This document shows positions 8,152-15,256 of a DNA stretch of 20,028 bases, one piece after another (positions within the stretch are counted from its first letter, which is position 1; every line of letters begins with the position of its first letter). The position numbers and the translations under genes were made by a program. This stretch comes from an uncultured Dechloromonas sp. (GTDB lineage Bacteria > Pseudomonadota > Gammaproteobacteria > Burkholderiales > Rhodocyclaceae). Under the pieces are notes generated by a model. The model was given only the letters and a program-made list of their open reading frames with translations. It made no database searches and was not told where the DNA came from. The stretch lies in the NCBI GenBank assembly GCA_937996725.1, contig CALKUR010000162.1:1-20028 (forward strand), written 5' to 3'.

Positions 8152-9861
8152 TTAGAACGGTAGCGATGCGGTGATCCAGAACCGGTTGGGGCTGGTGCCG
8201 CCGTTCTGGTTGAGGTATTGGGCGACGCTCTCGGTCAGTTGGCCGGTACGTTGCGCCCAAGTGGCTTTGAGGTTGAAGTTGTAGGGGCCAAGCCAACCGA
8301 AGCTGGCACCAAAGCCTTGCAGGATATAGTTGTTGTTGACGGTGTTGGCGGTGGGGTTGTTGAACTTCCAGGTCTGGACGTTGGCCATGTCGTAGAAGGC
8401 GGTGAGCTGGGTCTGGTACGGCAGGTTCTGACGCAGTTCGGCGGTGGTGAGATTGCCCTGGCTGGCCGGGCCCTGGCCAGAGCCGTAGGCGCGTACGTTC
8501 ATGGGGCCACCGAGGTAGAGCTGTTCGGAGCTGTCCATGTTCTGGCTAGCGAGCTGGCCAGAGACGCCGAGGTAAACACTTAAGGATTCGGAGATGGCCT
8601 GGTTACGGTTGGCGGCGTAGCGCAGTTTGGCAAAGTTGCCGGCGACGCCGTAGCTGTTGTTGTACTGGCCGCCGGCATCGCGACCGATGTCACCAGCCGA
8701 GCCAATCAGGGAGGCGGTGCTGAGGCCACCGCCGAGCATGCCGTCGATGAGGTTACCGGAGAACCCGAACTGGGCGACGCTGGTATCGTAGGTCTGGTCG
8801 GTGTTGAGCCCGTTGATGGTCCAGTTCTTGAACTGGCTGTAGGTCCAGTTGAGGATACCGATCAGGTTGGCTGGGCGGGAGCGGAGCAGAGGATAGGTGG
8901 CTTCGACGCCGCCGGTGCTGGCAACGCCGTTGGCGTAGAGGCTCTGAAAGCTCTGGTTCAGGACGCGGTAGCCCATGGTGCTGCCGTTGATGCCAAGGCG
9001 TAGGCCACTGGTGCCGACTGGCAGGGTGTAGCCGAGCCGGCCGTAGCTGTTGCCCTCAGAGTACATGCCGTAGGCAGTGAGCTGATCGCCGAGACCGAGG
9101 GGGCCGTTGGCGTTGAGCTGGACGGAGCCGCGGACTTTGCCGCTGTTGCTGTCGCCGAAGTTATCCACAGCGACCTGGCCGTTAATGAGCGGTTTGTCGG
9201 TGACGGTGAGCAGCAGGATGGTCTCACCGGGTTGTCCACCCTCTTGAAGGGTACCTGCGACACTGACATCGGGCAGGTCGTTCAGCGTCAGGAGCGCATG
9301 GTCCAGCTGGTCAAGCGAGAGCTCAGAGGCTTTGGGGATACGGCCATAGACCCATTTCTCGACGCGCTCGTCGCTAACGTATTGGGAGCGGTTGTCGATT
9401 TTAATGCCGCCGAGTCTGGCTTCAATGATGCGGATGGTGACGGTGCCGTCAGTGATATCCTGCTGCGGGAGAAAGACACGGACGAGCCAGCCGCGTTCGC
9501 GGTAGACCTCGGTGATGGCATCAGTAACAAGTTTGAGGTCGTCAAAGGTGATGGATTTGCCAATGAAGTCGGCGACAACGGGCTGCAGGTCGTCGTTGCT
9601 CAGCTTGCTGTTACCGACGAAAACAAACTGCTTGACCACAAAGCTGAGCTGGCCCGGTTTTGGGGTGAGTGGTTTGTATTCGATGGGGGCTGTTTCGCGG
9701 GTGGCCTCGGGCAATATGGGCGGCTGGGGCTCCAGCTCGCGGTTCTGCTGCAATAGCTGGCCGGCGGATGTCTGGGCGTGGGCAGGCGAAACGAGCATAC
9801 CCAGCAGGGCAAATGACCCTGCTGTTATTGTTGTGAATATCCGAAACAATCTCGCGCGCAT
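8152..9861 (-). CDS. Two-partner secretion transporter (TpsB), ShlB/FhaC family
   Basis: Outer-membrane barrel that exports its TpsA partner; 569 residues, normal for the family. Residues 1-29 are a signal peptide ending SPAHA. Residues about 72-150 form a POTRA domain (QFVFVGNSKLSNDDL, then ITEVYRERGWLVRVFLPQQD), and a second POTRA-like segment extends to about 222. The rest is the 16-strand-type barrel. The family VRGY loop motif appears as VRAY (456-459) followed by GSGQGPASQGN. The protein ends WITASLPF, with the terminal phenylalanine expected for BAM-dependent assembly. The only plausible start is the ATG at 9859-9861, since no ATG, GTG or TTG occurs between it and the upstream in-frame stop. 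That ATG has no Shine-Dalgarno sequence and sits in a perfect palindrome. First gene of the tpsB-tpsA-DUF4239 unit. Confidence 0.94.
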   Translation of the reverse strand: MRARLFRIFTTITAGSFALLGMLVSPAHAQTSAGQLLQQNRELEPQPPILPEATRETAPIEYKPLTPKPGQLSFVVKQFVFVGNSKLSNDDLQPVVADFIGKSITFDDLKLVTDAITEVYRERGWLVRVFLPQQDITDGTVTIRIIEARLGGIKIDNRSQYVSDERVEKWVYGRIPKASELSLDQLDHALLTLNDLPDVSVAGTLQEGGQPGETILLLTVTDKPLINGQVAVDNFGDSNSGKVRGSVQLNANGPLGLGDQLTAYGMYSEGNSYGRLGYTLPVGTSGLRLGINGSTMGYRVLNQSFQSLYANGVASTGGVEATYPLLRSRPANLIGILNWTYSQFKNWTINGLNTDQTYDTSVAQFGFSGNLIDGMLGGGLSTASLIGSAGDIGRDAGGQYNNSYGVAGNFAKLRYAANRNQAISESLSVYLGVSGQLASQNMDSSEQLYLGGPMNVRAYGSGQGPASQGNLTTAELRQNLPYQTQLTAFYDMANVQTWKFNNPTANTVNNNYILQGFGASFGWLGPYNFNLKATWAQRTGQLTESVAQYLNQNGGTSPNRFWITASLPF

Positions 9862-9869
9862 GCGCGCGA
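9852..9869. repeat. Perfect 18-bp palindrome centred on the tpsB start codon
   Basis: TCGCGCGCATGCGCGCGA reads the same on both strands. The tpsB ATG (9859-9861) lies at its centre. As RNA it could fold into a 7-bp, mostly G-C stem with the tetraloop CAUG, leaving AUG in the loop. As DNA it is a symmetric candidate protein site overlapping the downstream end of the -10 region. Confidence 0.85.
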
Positions 9870-9898
9870 TTTTACACGGTCGGAAAGGATGTTGTTAA
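9869..9898 (-). promoter_or_regulatory. Predicted tpsB promoter
   Basis: On the minus strand, TTAACA (9893-9898, 5/6) and TAAAAT (9869-9874, 5/6) are separated by 18 bp. Only 7 nt separate the -10 box from the ATG, so the mRNA would be leaderless or nearly so, which fits the absence of a ribosome binding site. An imperfect dyad with arms AACTT/AAGTT (9898-9910) touches the -35 box and could be an operator; this last point is speculative. Confidence 0.5.
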
Positions 9899-9987
9899 AC
9901 TTAAAAAGTTAAGGCAAAAATCATCGGCCTATCCTTTGTAAACCGGTACGTTTTACTTCAAACCCACCCTAATCTGGCTCATACGTG

Positions 9988-11316
9988 ATGCTCGACAAAC
10001 TCATGCAATTTCTTTCGTCACCCCGCAGACTGACGCTGTTTGTCATTGGCATCTGCATCGCCATCATTGCCGCATTTGTTATTGCCAATCCTGCGCCCCC
10101 GAAAACAATTACGATCGCAACAGGGGCCGAAGGTGGGGTCTATCGTGTTTTTGGTGAGGAGTACCGGGAATTTTTCGCAAAACGTGGCATTGATCTAAGG
10201 TTAATGCCAACCAAGGGTGCCCAAGAAAACGCGGAGTTGATTCTAGATCCTGACAGCCCGGTCGACATCGCTTTTATACAGAGCGGTCTCCTGGACCCAA
10301 AAAACGCCAGACAACTCGAAACCCTTGGCAGCATTGCCTATGAGCCCATATGGCTTTTCTACAGAAGTCACATGGCAAATGATTCCATTCAAAAACTGAT
10401 CGATCTCTCGCATCGAAAATTGAGTATCGGCGAAAAAGGGAGCGGCACATACGCGGAAGTGATGCATTTGCTCAGCCTAACGGGTCTTGATCAGGATGCA
10501 CACCTGATTGACCTCCCTACGGCCGAGGGTGTTAGAGCAATTCAGCAGGGCGAAATTGACGCGTTATTTCTCATACAGAACATTGAATCACAAAACATTC
10601 AAACCTTGATCAGCGATCCTAACCTTCGGCTTGCTAACTTTATTAGAGCGAATGCTTATGTGAAGAGAATGACTTACCTTGAGGCGCTCTTCATCCCGAT
10701 GGGAGCGCTTGATCTCAAGCGGAATTTCCCCGATCAAGACACCCGGCTGATTGCCACGACAACCGAGCTCGTCATAAAGAAATCGCTCCACCCGGCGATT
10801 CAAATGCTCTTTTTGCAAGCAGCGCGCGAGATTAATGGCAAAGAGACGTTCTTCTCCAAGCGAAATGAATTTCCGTCATTTCGAACCAGCGGCCTGACTG
10901 AAAGCGCGCAAGCAATTCTGTATTACGATAAGGGACTCCCCTTCCTGATGAATTACCTACCTTTTAGTTTGGCAGAGATTATTCACCGCATGATTTTTTT
11001 GATTCTGCCTTTGTTTGCGATTGCATTTCCTATTGTTCAATACGTGCCACAACTCTGGGACAAGTACATGCGTAATCGTATCAACAGGGTTTATAGCAAC
11101 CTTAAGTCTCTGGAAAGCGATATTACAAACTCAAACAACCCTGACCAATATATAGACTACACGGCGCGTCTGGATAAAATAAGCCAAGAAGCACTCGTGC
11201 TGAGACACTCACAGGACCACCATCTTGAGTATTACACACTACGTGGCCATATCGATTATGTCCGGCAATGCCTTAAGGCGGGCATCTATGCGCAGCGCCA
11301 TGGCAACCAATCATGA
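9988..11316 (+). CDS. TAXI-family TRAP-type solute-binding protein, membrane-anchored
   Basis: A 442-residue protein (443 from an adjacent GTG at 9985). Numbering from that GTG: a membrane helix at about 16-34, then a periplasmic binding domain opening with KTITIATGAEGGVYRVFGEE (40-59), which is the TAXI signature region, with IAFIQSG (95-101) and IGEKGSGTY (148-156) typical of the fold. A second helix at about 335-354 and a charged, helical, probably cytoplasmic tail of about 90 residues follow. TAXI proteins bind small organic anions for TRAP transporters. No TRAP permease gene is in the window, so the partner and ligand are unknown. The anchored form with a tail suggests sensing or an unusual permease link; this is inference. 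The lipoprotein gene begins 31 nt after its stop. Start context has no strong ribosome binding site. Confidence 0.82.
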   Translation: MLDKLMQFLSSPRRLTLFVIGICIAIIAAFVIANPAPPKTITIATGAEGGVYRVFGEEYREFFAKRGIDLRLMPTKGAQENAELILDPDSPVDIAFIQSGLLDPKNARQLETLGSIAYEPIWLFYRSHMANDSIQKLIDLSHRKLSIGEKGSGTYAEVMHLLSLTGLDQDAHLIDLPTAEGVRAIQQGEIDALFLIQNIESQNIQTLISDPNLRLANFIRANAYVKRMTYLEALFIPMGALDLKRNFPDQDTRLIATTTELVIKKSLHPAIQMLFLQAAREINGKETFFSKRNEFPSFRTSGLTESAQAILYYDKGLPFLMNYLPFSLAEIIHRMIFLILPLFAIAFPIVQYVPQLWDKYMRNRINRVYSNLKSLESDITNSNNPDQYIDYTARLDKISQEALVLRHSQDHHLEYYTLRGHIDYVRQCLKAGIYAQRHGNQS

Positions 11317-11347
11317 CTCGGTCACGATGAAAGAAATCTAAAAACCC

Positions 11348-12577
11348 ATGAGAAATTCTCAAAATAAAATTTCGCGGATTACGCTAACTGTTTTTCTGGT
11401 CATAATGCTTGTCGCTTGTGGATCAGCCCCAAGAAAAGAGGCGTTGACGAGTACGCAGCTGCAAATGGCATCTATCGACGGTTTTTCAGATATTCGATAT
11501 GTCCCCAGCACGCAGCTGGGTACCAGTACGTTTCTTGAAGAATTGAAGGTAGCAATTCCAAAGCGTGAAACCGGCCCCGATCGAACCTCCAATTACCTGT
11601 CCCTGTCAGGAGGCGGTGACAATGGGGCTTTCGGTGCAGGGCTCCTGATCGGTTGGACTGCCCAGGGAACTCGCCCAACTTTTGATCAGGTTGTTGGCAT
11701 CAGCACAGGTGCCTTGATTGCACCATTGGCATACCTAGGTAGTTCATATGATGATGTCTTAAGAGATGTTTTTACCAATGTTACGCCCAAGGATATCTAT
11801 AGAGAAAGAGGAGTTCTGGGTCTCCTCCTAAACGATGCGATGGCTGATAACGCCCCGTTAGCAGCACTCATTGAGAAGAATGTCACTACAACCATGCTTG
11901 ATGACATCGCAAACCAATATCAAGCGAAGGGACGATTGCTTCTCATAGGCACAACAAACATCGATACAGGGCAAATTGTTTTGTGGAACATGGGAAAGAT
12001 AGCGAGCTATAAAACCCCGGAGTCGGCGCATCTGTTCCGCAAGATTATGCTGGCGTCCGCTGCAATCCCGGGTGCATTTCCACCCTCTTTGTTCGAAGCG
12101 GCGCTCGATAGCAAGGAGTTCAATGAGCTGCATGTTGACGGCGGCCTAGCCGTGCAAATTTACCTTTACCCGGGTGCCGTAACCAAAATCGCGCTTGCCC
12201 AGGGCGTCATGAAACAAAAGAAGCGAAACGCCTACATCATAAGAAATGCCAAAATTTCTATTGATCAATCTACGACCGAACGGAACGGCCTAGGCATTGT
12301 AGATCGCGCACTCAAAAAAATGATTCAGGCGCAAGGGGTTGGTAACTTGTATCAAATCTACGAAATTGCAAGACGAGATAATATTTCTTTCAACTTAGCT
12401 TTCATAGGGGACGACTTTATTCATCCCCATCCGGCCGAGTTCAACCAGGAATACATGAGGGCGCTTTTTGACTATGGGTACCAAAAGGCGTTAAGAGGCT
12501 ACCCGTGGGGCACTTCTCCACCTGGTCTTGATCAGAGCACTGAAGAGGATATTAAAGCTCAAAGCAAGCGCAAATAG
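11348..12577 (+). CDS. Patatin-like phospholipase lipoprotein
   Basis: A 409-residue predicted lipid acyl hydrolase. The N-terminus has a signal peptide with lipobox LVAC (C24), so it is probably a lipoprotein exposed to the periplasm or outer membrane. The patatin fold is clear: the oxyanion loop GGGDNGAFGAG (88-98), the nucleophile elbow GISTG with S119, and the catalytic Asp in DGG (D264-G266). The Ser-Asp dyad is therefore intact. A SAAIPGAFPP stretch (237-246) is also typical of the family. It follows the TAXI gene by 31 nt on the same strand and ends 19 nt before a strong terminator, so the two form a likely operon. The substrate is unknown. The pair is visibly poorer in G+C than the murJ side. 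Confidence 0.9.
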   Translation: MRNSQNKISRITLTVFLVIMLVACGSAPRKEALTSTQLQMASIDGFSDIRYVPSTQLGTSTFLEELKVAIPKRETGPDRTSNYLSLSGGGDNGAFGAGLLIGWTAQGTRPTFDQVVGISTGALIAPLAYLGSSYDDVLRDVFTNVTPKDIYRERGVLGLLLNDAMADNAPLAALIEKNVTTTMLDDIANQYQAKGRLLLIGTTNIDTGQIVLWNMGKIASYKTPESAHLFRKIMLASAAIPGAFPPSLFEAALDSKEFNELHVDGGLAVQIYLYPGAVTKIALAQGVMKQKKRNAYIIRNAKISIDQSTTERNGLGIVDRALKKMIQAQGVGNLYQIYEIARRDNISFNLAFIGDDFIHPHPAEFNQEYMRALFDYGYQKALRGYPWGTSPPGLDQSTEEDIKAQSKRK

Positions 12578-12596
12578 GCGAGCTGGCCAACCCTGT

Positions 12597-12624
12597 AAAA
12601 AAAGCACCCGAAGGTGCTTTTTTT
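12597..12624. terminator. Bidirectional intrinsic terminator between the patatin gene and rpsT
   Basis: A 12-bp stem (seven A then GCACC, pairing with GGTGC then seven T) closes on a CGAA tetraloop. A-runs and T-runs flank it symmetrically, so it can end plus-strand transcripts of the TAXI/patatin unit and minus-strand transcripts of rpsT, whose stop codon lies 17 nt away. Confidence 0.92.
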
Positions 12625-12640
12625 GTATGCGTCAGCAGAC

Positions 12641-12907
12641 TTAGGCAGCCAGGGCCTTGATCTGGGCCGACAGGCGGCTCTTGTGACGCGACGACTTGTT
12701 CTTGTGAACAATACGCTTGTCAGCGATGCTGTCGATCACGCTCACTGCCTTGGCGAAGACAGCCTGAGCAGCAGCCTTGTCACCGGCTTCGATTGCACGA
12801 CGCACGCTCTTGATGGCGGTGCGGAACTCCGAACGCTGGCTGGCGTTGTGACCGCGCTGCTTCATTGCCTGACGGGCACGTTTGCGGGCTTGGGCGCTAT
12901 TGGCCAT
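12641..12907 (-). CDS. rpsT: 30S ribosomal protein S20
   Basis: An 88-residue, Lys/Arg/Ala-rich protein that binds 16S rRNA at the bottom of the 30S body. It has the family features MANSAQARKRARQ at the N-terminus and a basic helical body ending in RHKSRLSAQIKALAA, at the normal length. The ATG at 12905-12907 has an AGAAGG ribosome binding site 7 nt upstream. It is divergent from murJ, an arrangement I associate with betaproteobacteria, and converges with the patatin gene across the shared terminator. Confidence 0.97.
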   Translation of the reverse strand: MANSAQARKRARQAMKQRGHNASQRSEFRTAIKSVRRAIEAGDKAAAQAVFAKAVSVIDSIADKRIVHKNKSSRHKSRLSAQIKALAA

Positions 12908-12942
12908 GAAACATCCTTCTGGGGGAATCTGGAAAACTCGCG

Positions 12943-12971
12943 ACTATACCGGAAACCGCACAAATCCGCAA
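12943..12971 (-). promoter_or_regulatory. Predicted rpsT promoter
   Basis: On the minus strand a TTGCGG -35 box (12966-12971) and a TATAGT -10 box (12943-12948, 5/6) are 17 bp apart. The transcript would start near 12936, giving a leader of about 30 nt that contains the AGAAGG ribosome binding site. Confidence 0.55.
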
Positions 12972-12978
12972 GCCATCG

Positions 12979-12984
12979 TACAAT
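12979..12984 (+). promoter_or_regulatory. -10-like box directly before murJ
   Basis: TACAAT (5/6) ends 6 nt before the murJ ATG. No good -35 is seen at 16-18 bp and no Shine-Dalgarno sequence is present. The arrangement would make a leaderless transcript. It lies inside the divergent rpsT control region. Confidence 0.35.
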
Positions 12985-12990
12985 TCGGCT

Positions 12991-14532
12991 ATGAGTCTGC
13001 TTCGCTCCGTCGCCACGGTCAGTGGTTTTACCTTTTTATCCCGGATTCTGGGCTTTGTCCGCGATTTCGTGATCGCCCGGAGTTTCGGGGCCGATGCCGC
13101 GACGGATGCCTTCTTTGTGGCCTTCAAACTCCCCAACCTCCTACGCCGAATGTTCGCCGAGGGTGCCTTTTCCCAGGCCTTTGTCCCCCTGCTTGGGGAG
13201 TATCACAAGCAGCGCGGTGCCGAAGAGACGCGGTTGCTGATTGACCGGACTGGCAGCGTCCTGGGGGCAACCGTTTTGCTGGTTGCCCTGCTCGGCATCT
13301 GGTGGGCACCGGCCATCGTCACCATCTCCGCCCCTGGCTTTCTGGAAACCCCGGATAAATTCGAGCTTGCGGTCACTCTTACCCGCATCACTTTCCTGTA
13401 CATCTTCTTTATGTCGATGGTAGCCTTTGCCGCCGGCATACTGAACACTTGGGGCAGGTTCTCGGTACCCGCCTTCACCCCGGTATTACTCAATGTCAGC
13501 TTGATCGGCATGGCGCTGTTCGCCCAGGGCTGGTTTGATCCACCGGTCAAGGCGCTGGCTTGGGGCGTGATTATCGGCGGGCTACTGCAGCTGGGGCTGC
13601 AGTTTCATGCACTACGCAAAATCGGCCTCCTGCCCCGCTTCAGCAGCAATCTACGCGAATGCTGGCAAGACCCCGGCGTCCGTCGGATCGGGCTGCTCAT
13701 GGTGCCAGCGCTGCTCGGCGTGTCCGTCAGCCAAATCAGTCTGCTACTCAATACCGTCTTTGCCTCGTTTCTGGAGAGCGGCAGCATCTCCTGGCTCTAT
13801 TACGCCGACCGGCTCATGGAGTTTCCAGCCGGCATGCTGGGGGTGGCCATCGGTACCGTGATTCTGCCCAGCCTAACCAAACACCACCATGGTGGCGATA
13901 AGGCGGCTTATTCAAACTTGCTCGATTGGGGGCTACGGCTTTGCTTTCTGCTCACACTACCCGCCGCGCTCGGTTTAGCCATTCTGGCCACGCCACTGAT
14001 CTCGACGCTCTTCATGCACGGCGCTTTCACGACACACGATGTCCAGGAAACCAGCCAGGCGCTTATTGCCTACTCGGTCGGCCTGAGCGGCCTGATTCTA
14101 GTTAAAGTGCTCGCCCCCGGCTTTTACGCACGGCAAAATCTGAAAACGCCGGTCAAAATCGCCATCATTGCGCTGATTAGCACGCAGCTCATGAATCTGG
14201 CCTTCATCGGCCCACTCAAGCAAGCCGGGTTGGCGTTGTCGATCGGGCTAGCCGCCTGCCTCAACGCAGGTCTACTTTACCGTGGACTACGTCAAGCGGC
14301 GATTTACGACCCGATGCCCGGCTGGGGGGCGTTCCTAGTTAAGTTGGGCATCGCCCTCGCGGTGATGTGCGCGGTACTTATTGTCGGATACCGGGACGAT
14401 GCTTTCTGGCTCCAAAACACGCTTATTGATCGGGTACTGCATCTTTGCTTGCTAATCACCGGTGCCGGTGTCGCCTACGGTGGCACGCTCTTTTTACTCG
14501 GATTCCGCCCCAGGGACTTTCGAAAATCCTGA
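12991..14532 (+). CDS. murJ: Lipid II flippase MurJ (MviN)
   Basis: Moves lipid II, the peptidoglycan precursor, across the inner membrane. The 513 residues match the family length, and the hydrophobic pattern is that of a multi-helix (about 14) MOP-superfamily carrier. The N-terminus is strongly conserved: SRILGFVRD (17-25), TDAFFVAFKLPNLLRRMFAE (38-57) and GAFSQAFVP (58-66). Arginines at 18, 24 and 52 and D39 are at the positions known to be important in the E. coli protein. The start is the ATG at 12991; there is no ribosome binding site, and a TACAAT box lies just upstream. The next gene begins 73 nt after the stop. Confidence 0.96.
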   Translation: MSLLRSVATVSGFTFLSRILGFVRDFVIARSFGADAATDAFFVAFKLPNLLRRMFAEGAFSQAFVPLLGEYHKQRGAEETRLLIDRTGSVLGATVLLVALLGIWWAPAIVTISAPGFLETPDKFELAVTLTRITFLYIFFMSMVAFAAGILNTWGRFSVPAFTPVLLNVSLIGMALFAQGWFDPPVKALAWGVIIGGLLQLGLQFHALRKIGLLPRFSSNLRECWQDPGVRRIGLLMVPALLGVSVSQISLLLNTVFASFLESGSISWLYYADRLMEFPAGMLGVAIGTVILPSLTKHHHGGDKAAYSNLLDWGLRLCFLLTLPAALGLAILATPLISTLFMHGAFTTHDVQETSQALIAYSVGLSGLILVKVLAPGFYARQNLKTPVKIAIIALISTQLMNLAFIGPLKQAGLALSIGLAACLNAGLLYRGLRQAAIYDPMPGWGAFLVKLGIALAVMCAVLIVGYRDDAFWLQNTLIDRVLHLCLLITGAGVAYGGTLFLLGFRPRDFRKS

Positions 14533-14605
14533 AGCTGGCGCAGAATCTCCGCATTGACCCAGGCCAGTAGAGCCGCCACCATAACCGGTCGTCAGGAGAC
14601 AATCC

Positions 14606-15235
14606 GTGAAACTAAGCAGCCAAAGCATCCGCGACAACCAACCGATTTCCGGCGAATTCGCCTTCTGCATTCCGAACGACAAGACGCACGTCTGTCTCGG
14701 CAAAAACCTGAGCCCACAACTCAGCTGGTCGGATGCACCGGCAGGCACGCGGTCCTTCGCGATTTTTTGCGTCGATCCGGATGTCCCGTCCGTTGGTGAC
14801 AACGTCAATGTCGAAGACCAGGAGGTCAGCGCGGATCTTCCGCGGGTCGATTTCTACCACTGGGTACTGGTCGATCTGCCCGCCAGCGTCAACACCATTG
14901 AAGCGGGTCAGTTTTCCAGCGAAGTCACACCCTGTGGCAAAGCCGGTCCCGGCGCACCGCTGGGTGGCCGACAAGGCATCAACGATTACACAGCCTGGTT
15001 TGCTGGCGATCCCGACATGCGCGGTGACTACTACGGCTACGATGGCCCTTGCCCCCCGTGGAACGATCTGCGTGTACACCGGTATGTCTTCACCGTCTAC
15101 GCACTCGACATCGAGAAACTGGCACTCACCGGCAAGTTCACGGGCGCCGAAGCTCTAGCGGCTATGGCAAGCCATATTCTCGGACAGGCGTCCATTACAG
15201 GCAGCTACACGCTTAACGCCGCATTACGCACTTAA
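14606..15235 (+). CDS. YbhB/YbcL-type phosphatidylethanolamine-binding (Raf kinase inhibitor-like) protein
   Basis: A 209-residue PEBP-fold protein. The start is a GTG at 14606 with AGGAG 7 nt upstream, which decides it. Family motifs are NLSPQLSWSDAPAGTRSFAI (34-53), VDPD (56-59), FYHWVLVDLP (83-92), the ligand-site GPCPPW (147-152) and HRYVFTVYALD (158-168). No signal peptide is seen, so it is probably cytoplasmic. Bacterial members have no firmly established general role. Compared with E. coli YbhB/YbcL (about 160-180 residues) it is longer, with extra loops at about 61-82 and 111-146 (GDNVNVEDQEVSADLPR and the GINDYTAWFAGDPD segment). The PPK2 gene starts 21 nt after its stop, so co-transcription is likely. 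Confidence 0.88.
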   Translation: MKLSSQSIRDNQPISGEFAFCIPNDKTHVCLGKNLSPQLSWSDAPAGTRSFAIFCVDPDVPSVGDNVNVEDQEVSADLPRVDFYHWVLVDLPASVNTIEAGQFSSEVTPCGKAGPGAPLGGRQGINDYTAWFAGDPDMRGDYYGYDGPCPPWNDLRVHRYVFTVYALDIEKLALTGKFTGAEALAAMASHILGQASITGSYTLNAALRT

Positions 15236-15256
15236 CGGCTCCAAGCACAACACACT

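Noticed and set aside
6999..8174. A 391-codon open frame on the plus strand opposite the 5' part of tpsA
   Set aside because: It is Gly/Asp/Val-rich with no recognisable domain, lies fully opposite a clear TPS domain, and is explained by the low stop-codon density opposite Gly/Thr/Asn-rich coding sequence.
9232..9756. A 174-codon open frame on the plus strand opposite tpsB
   Set aside because: It mirrors the POTRA-coding region, has no ribosome binding site or family resemblance, and is a shadow of the real gene.
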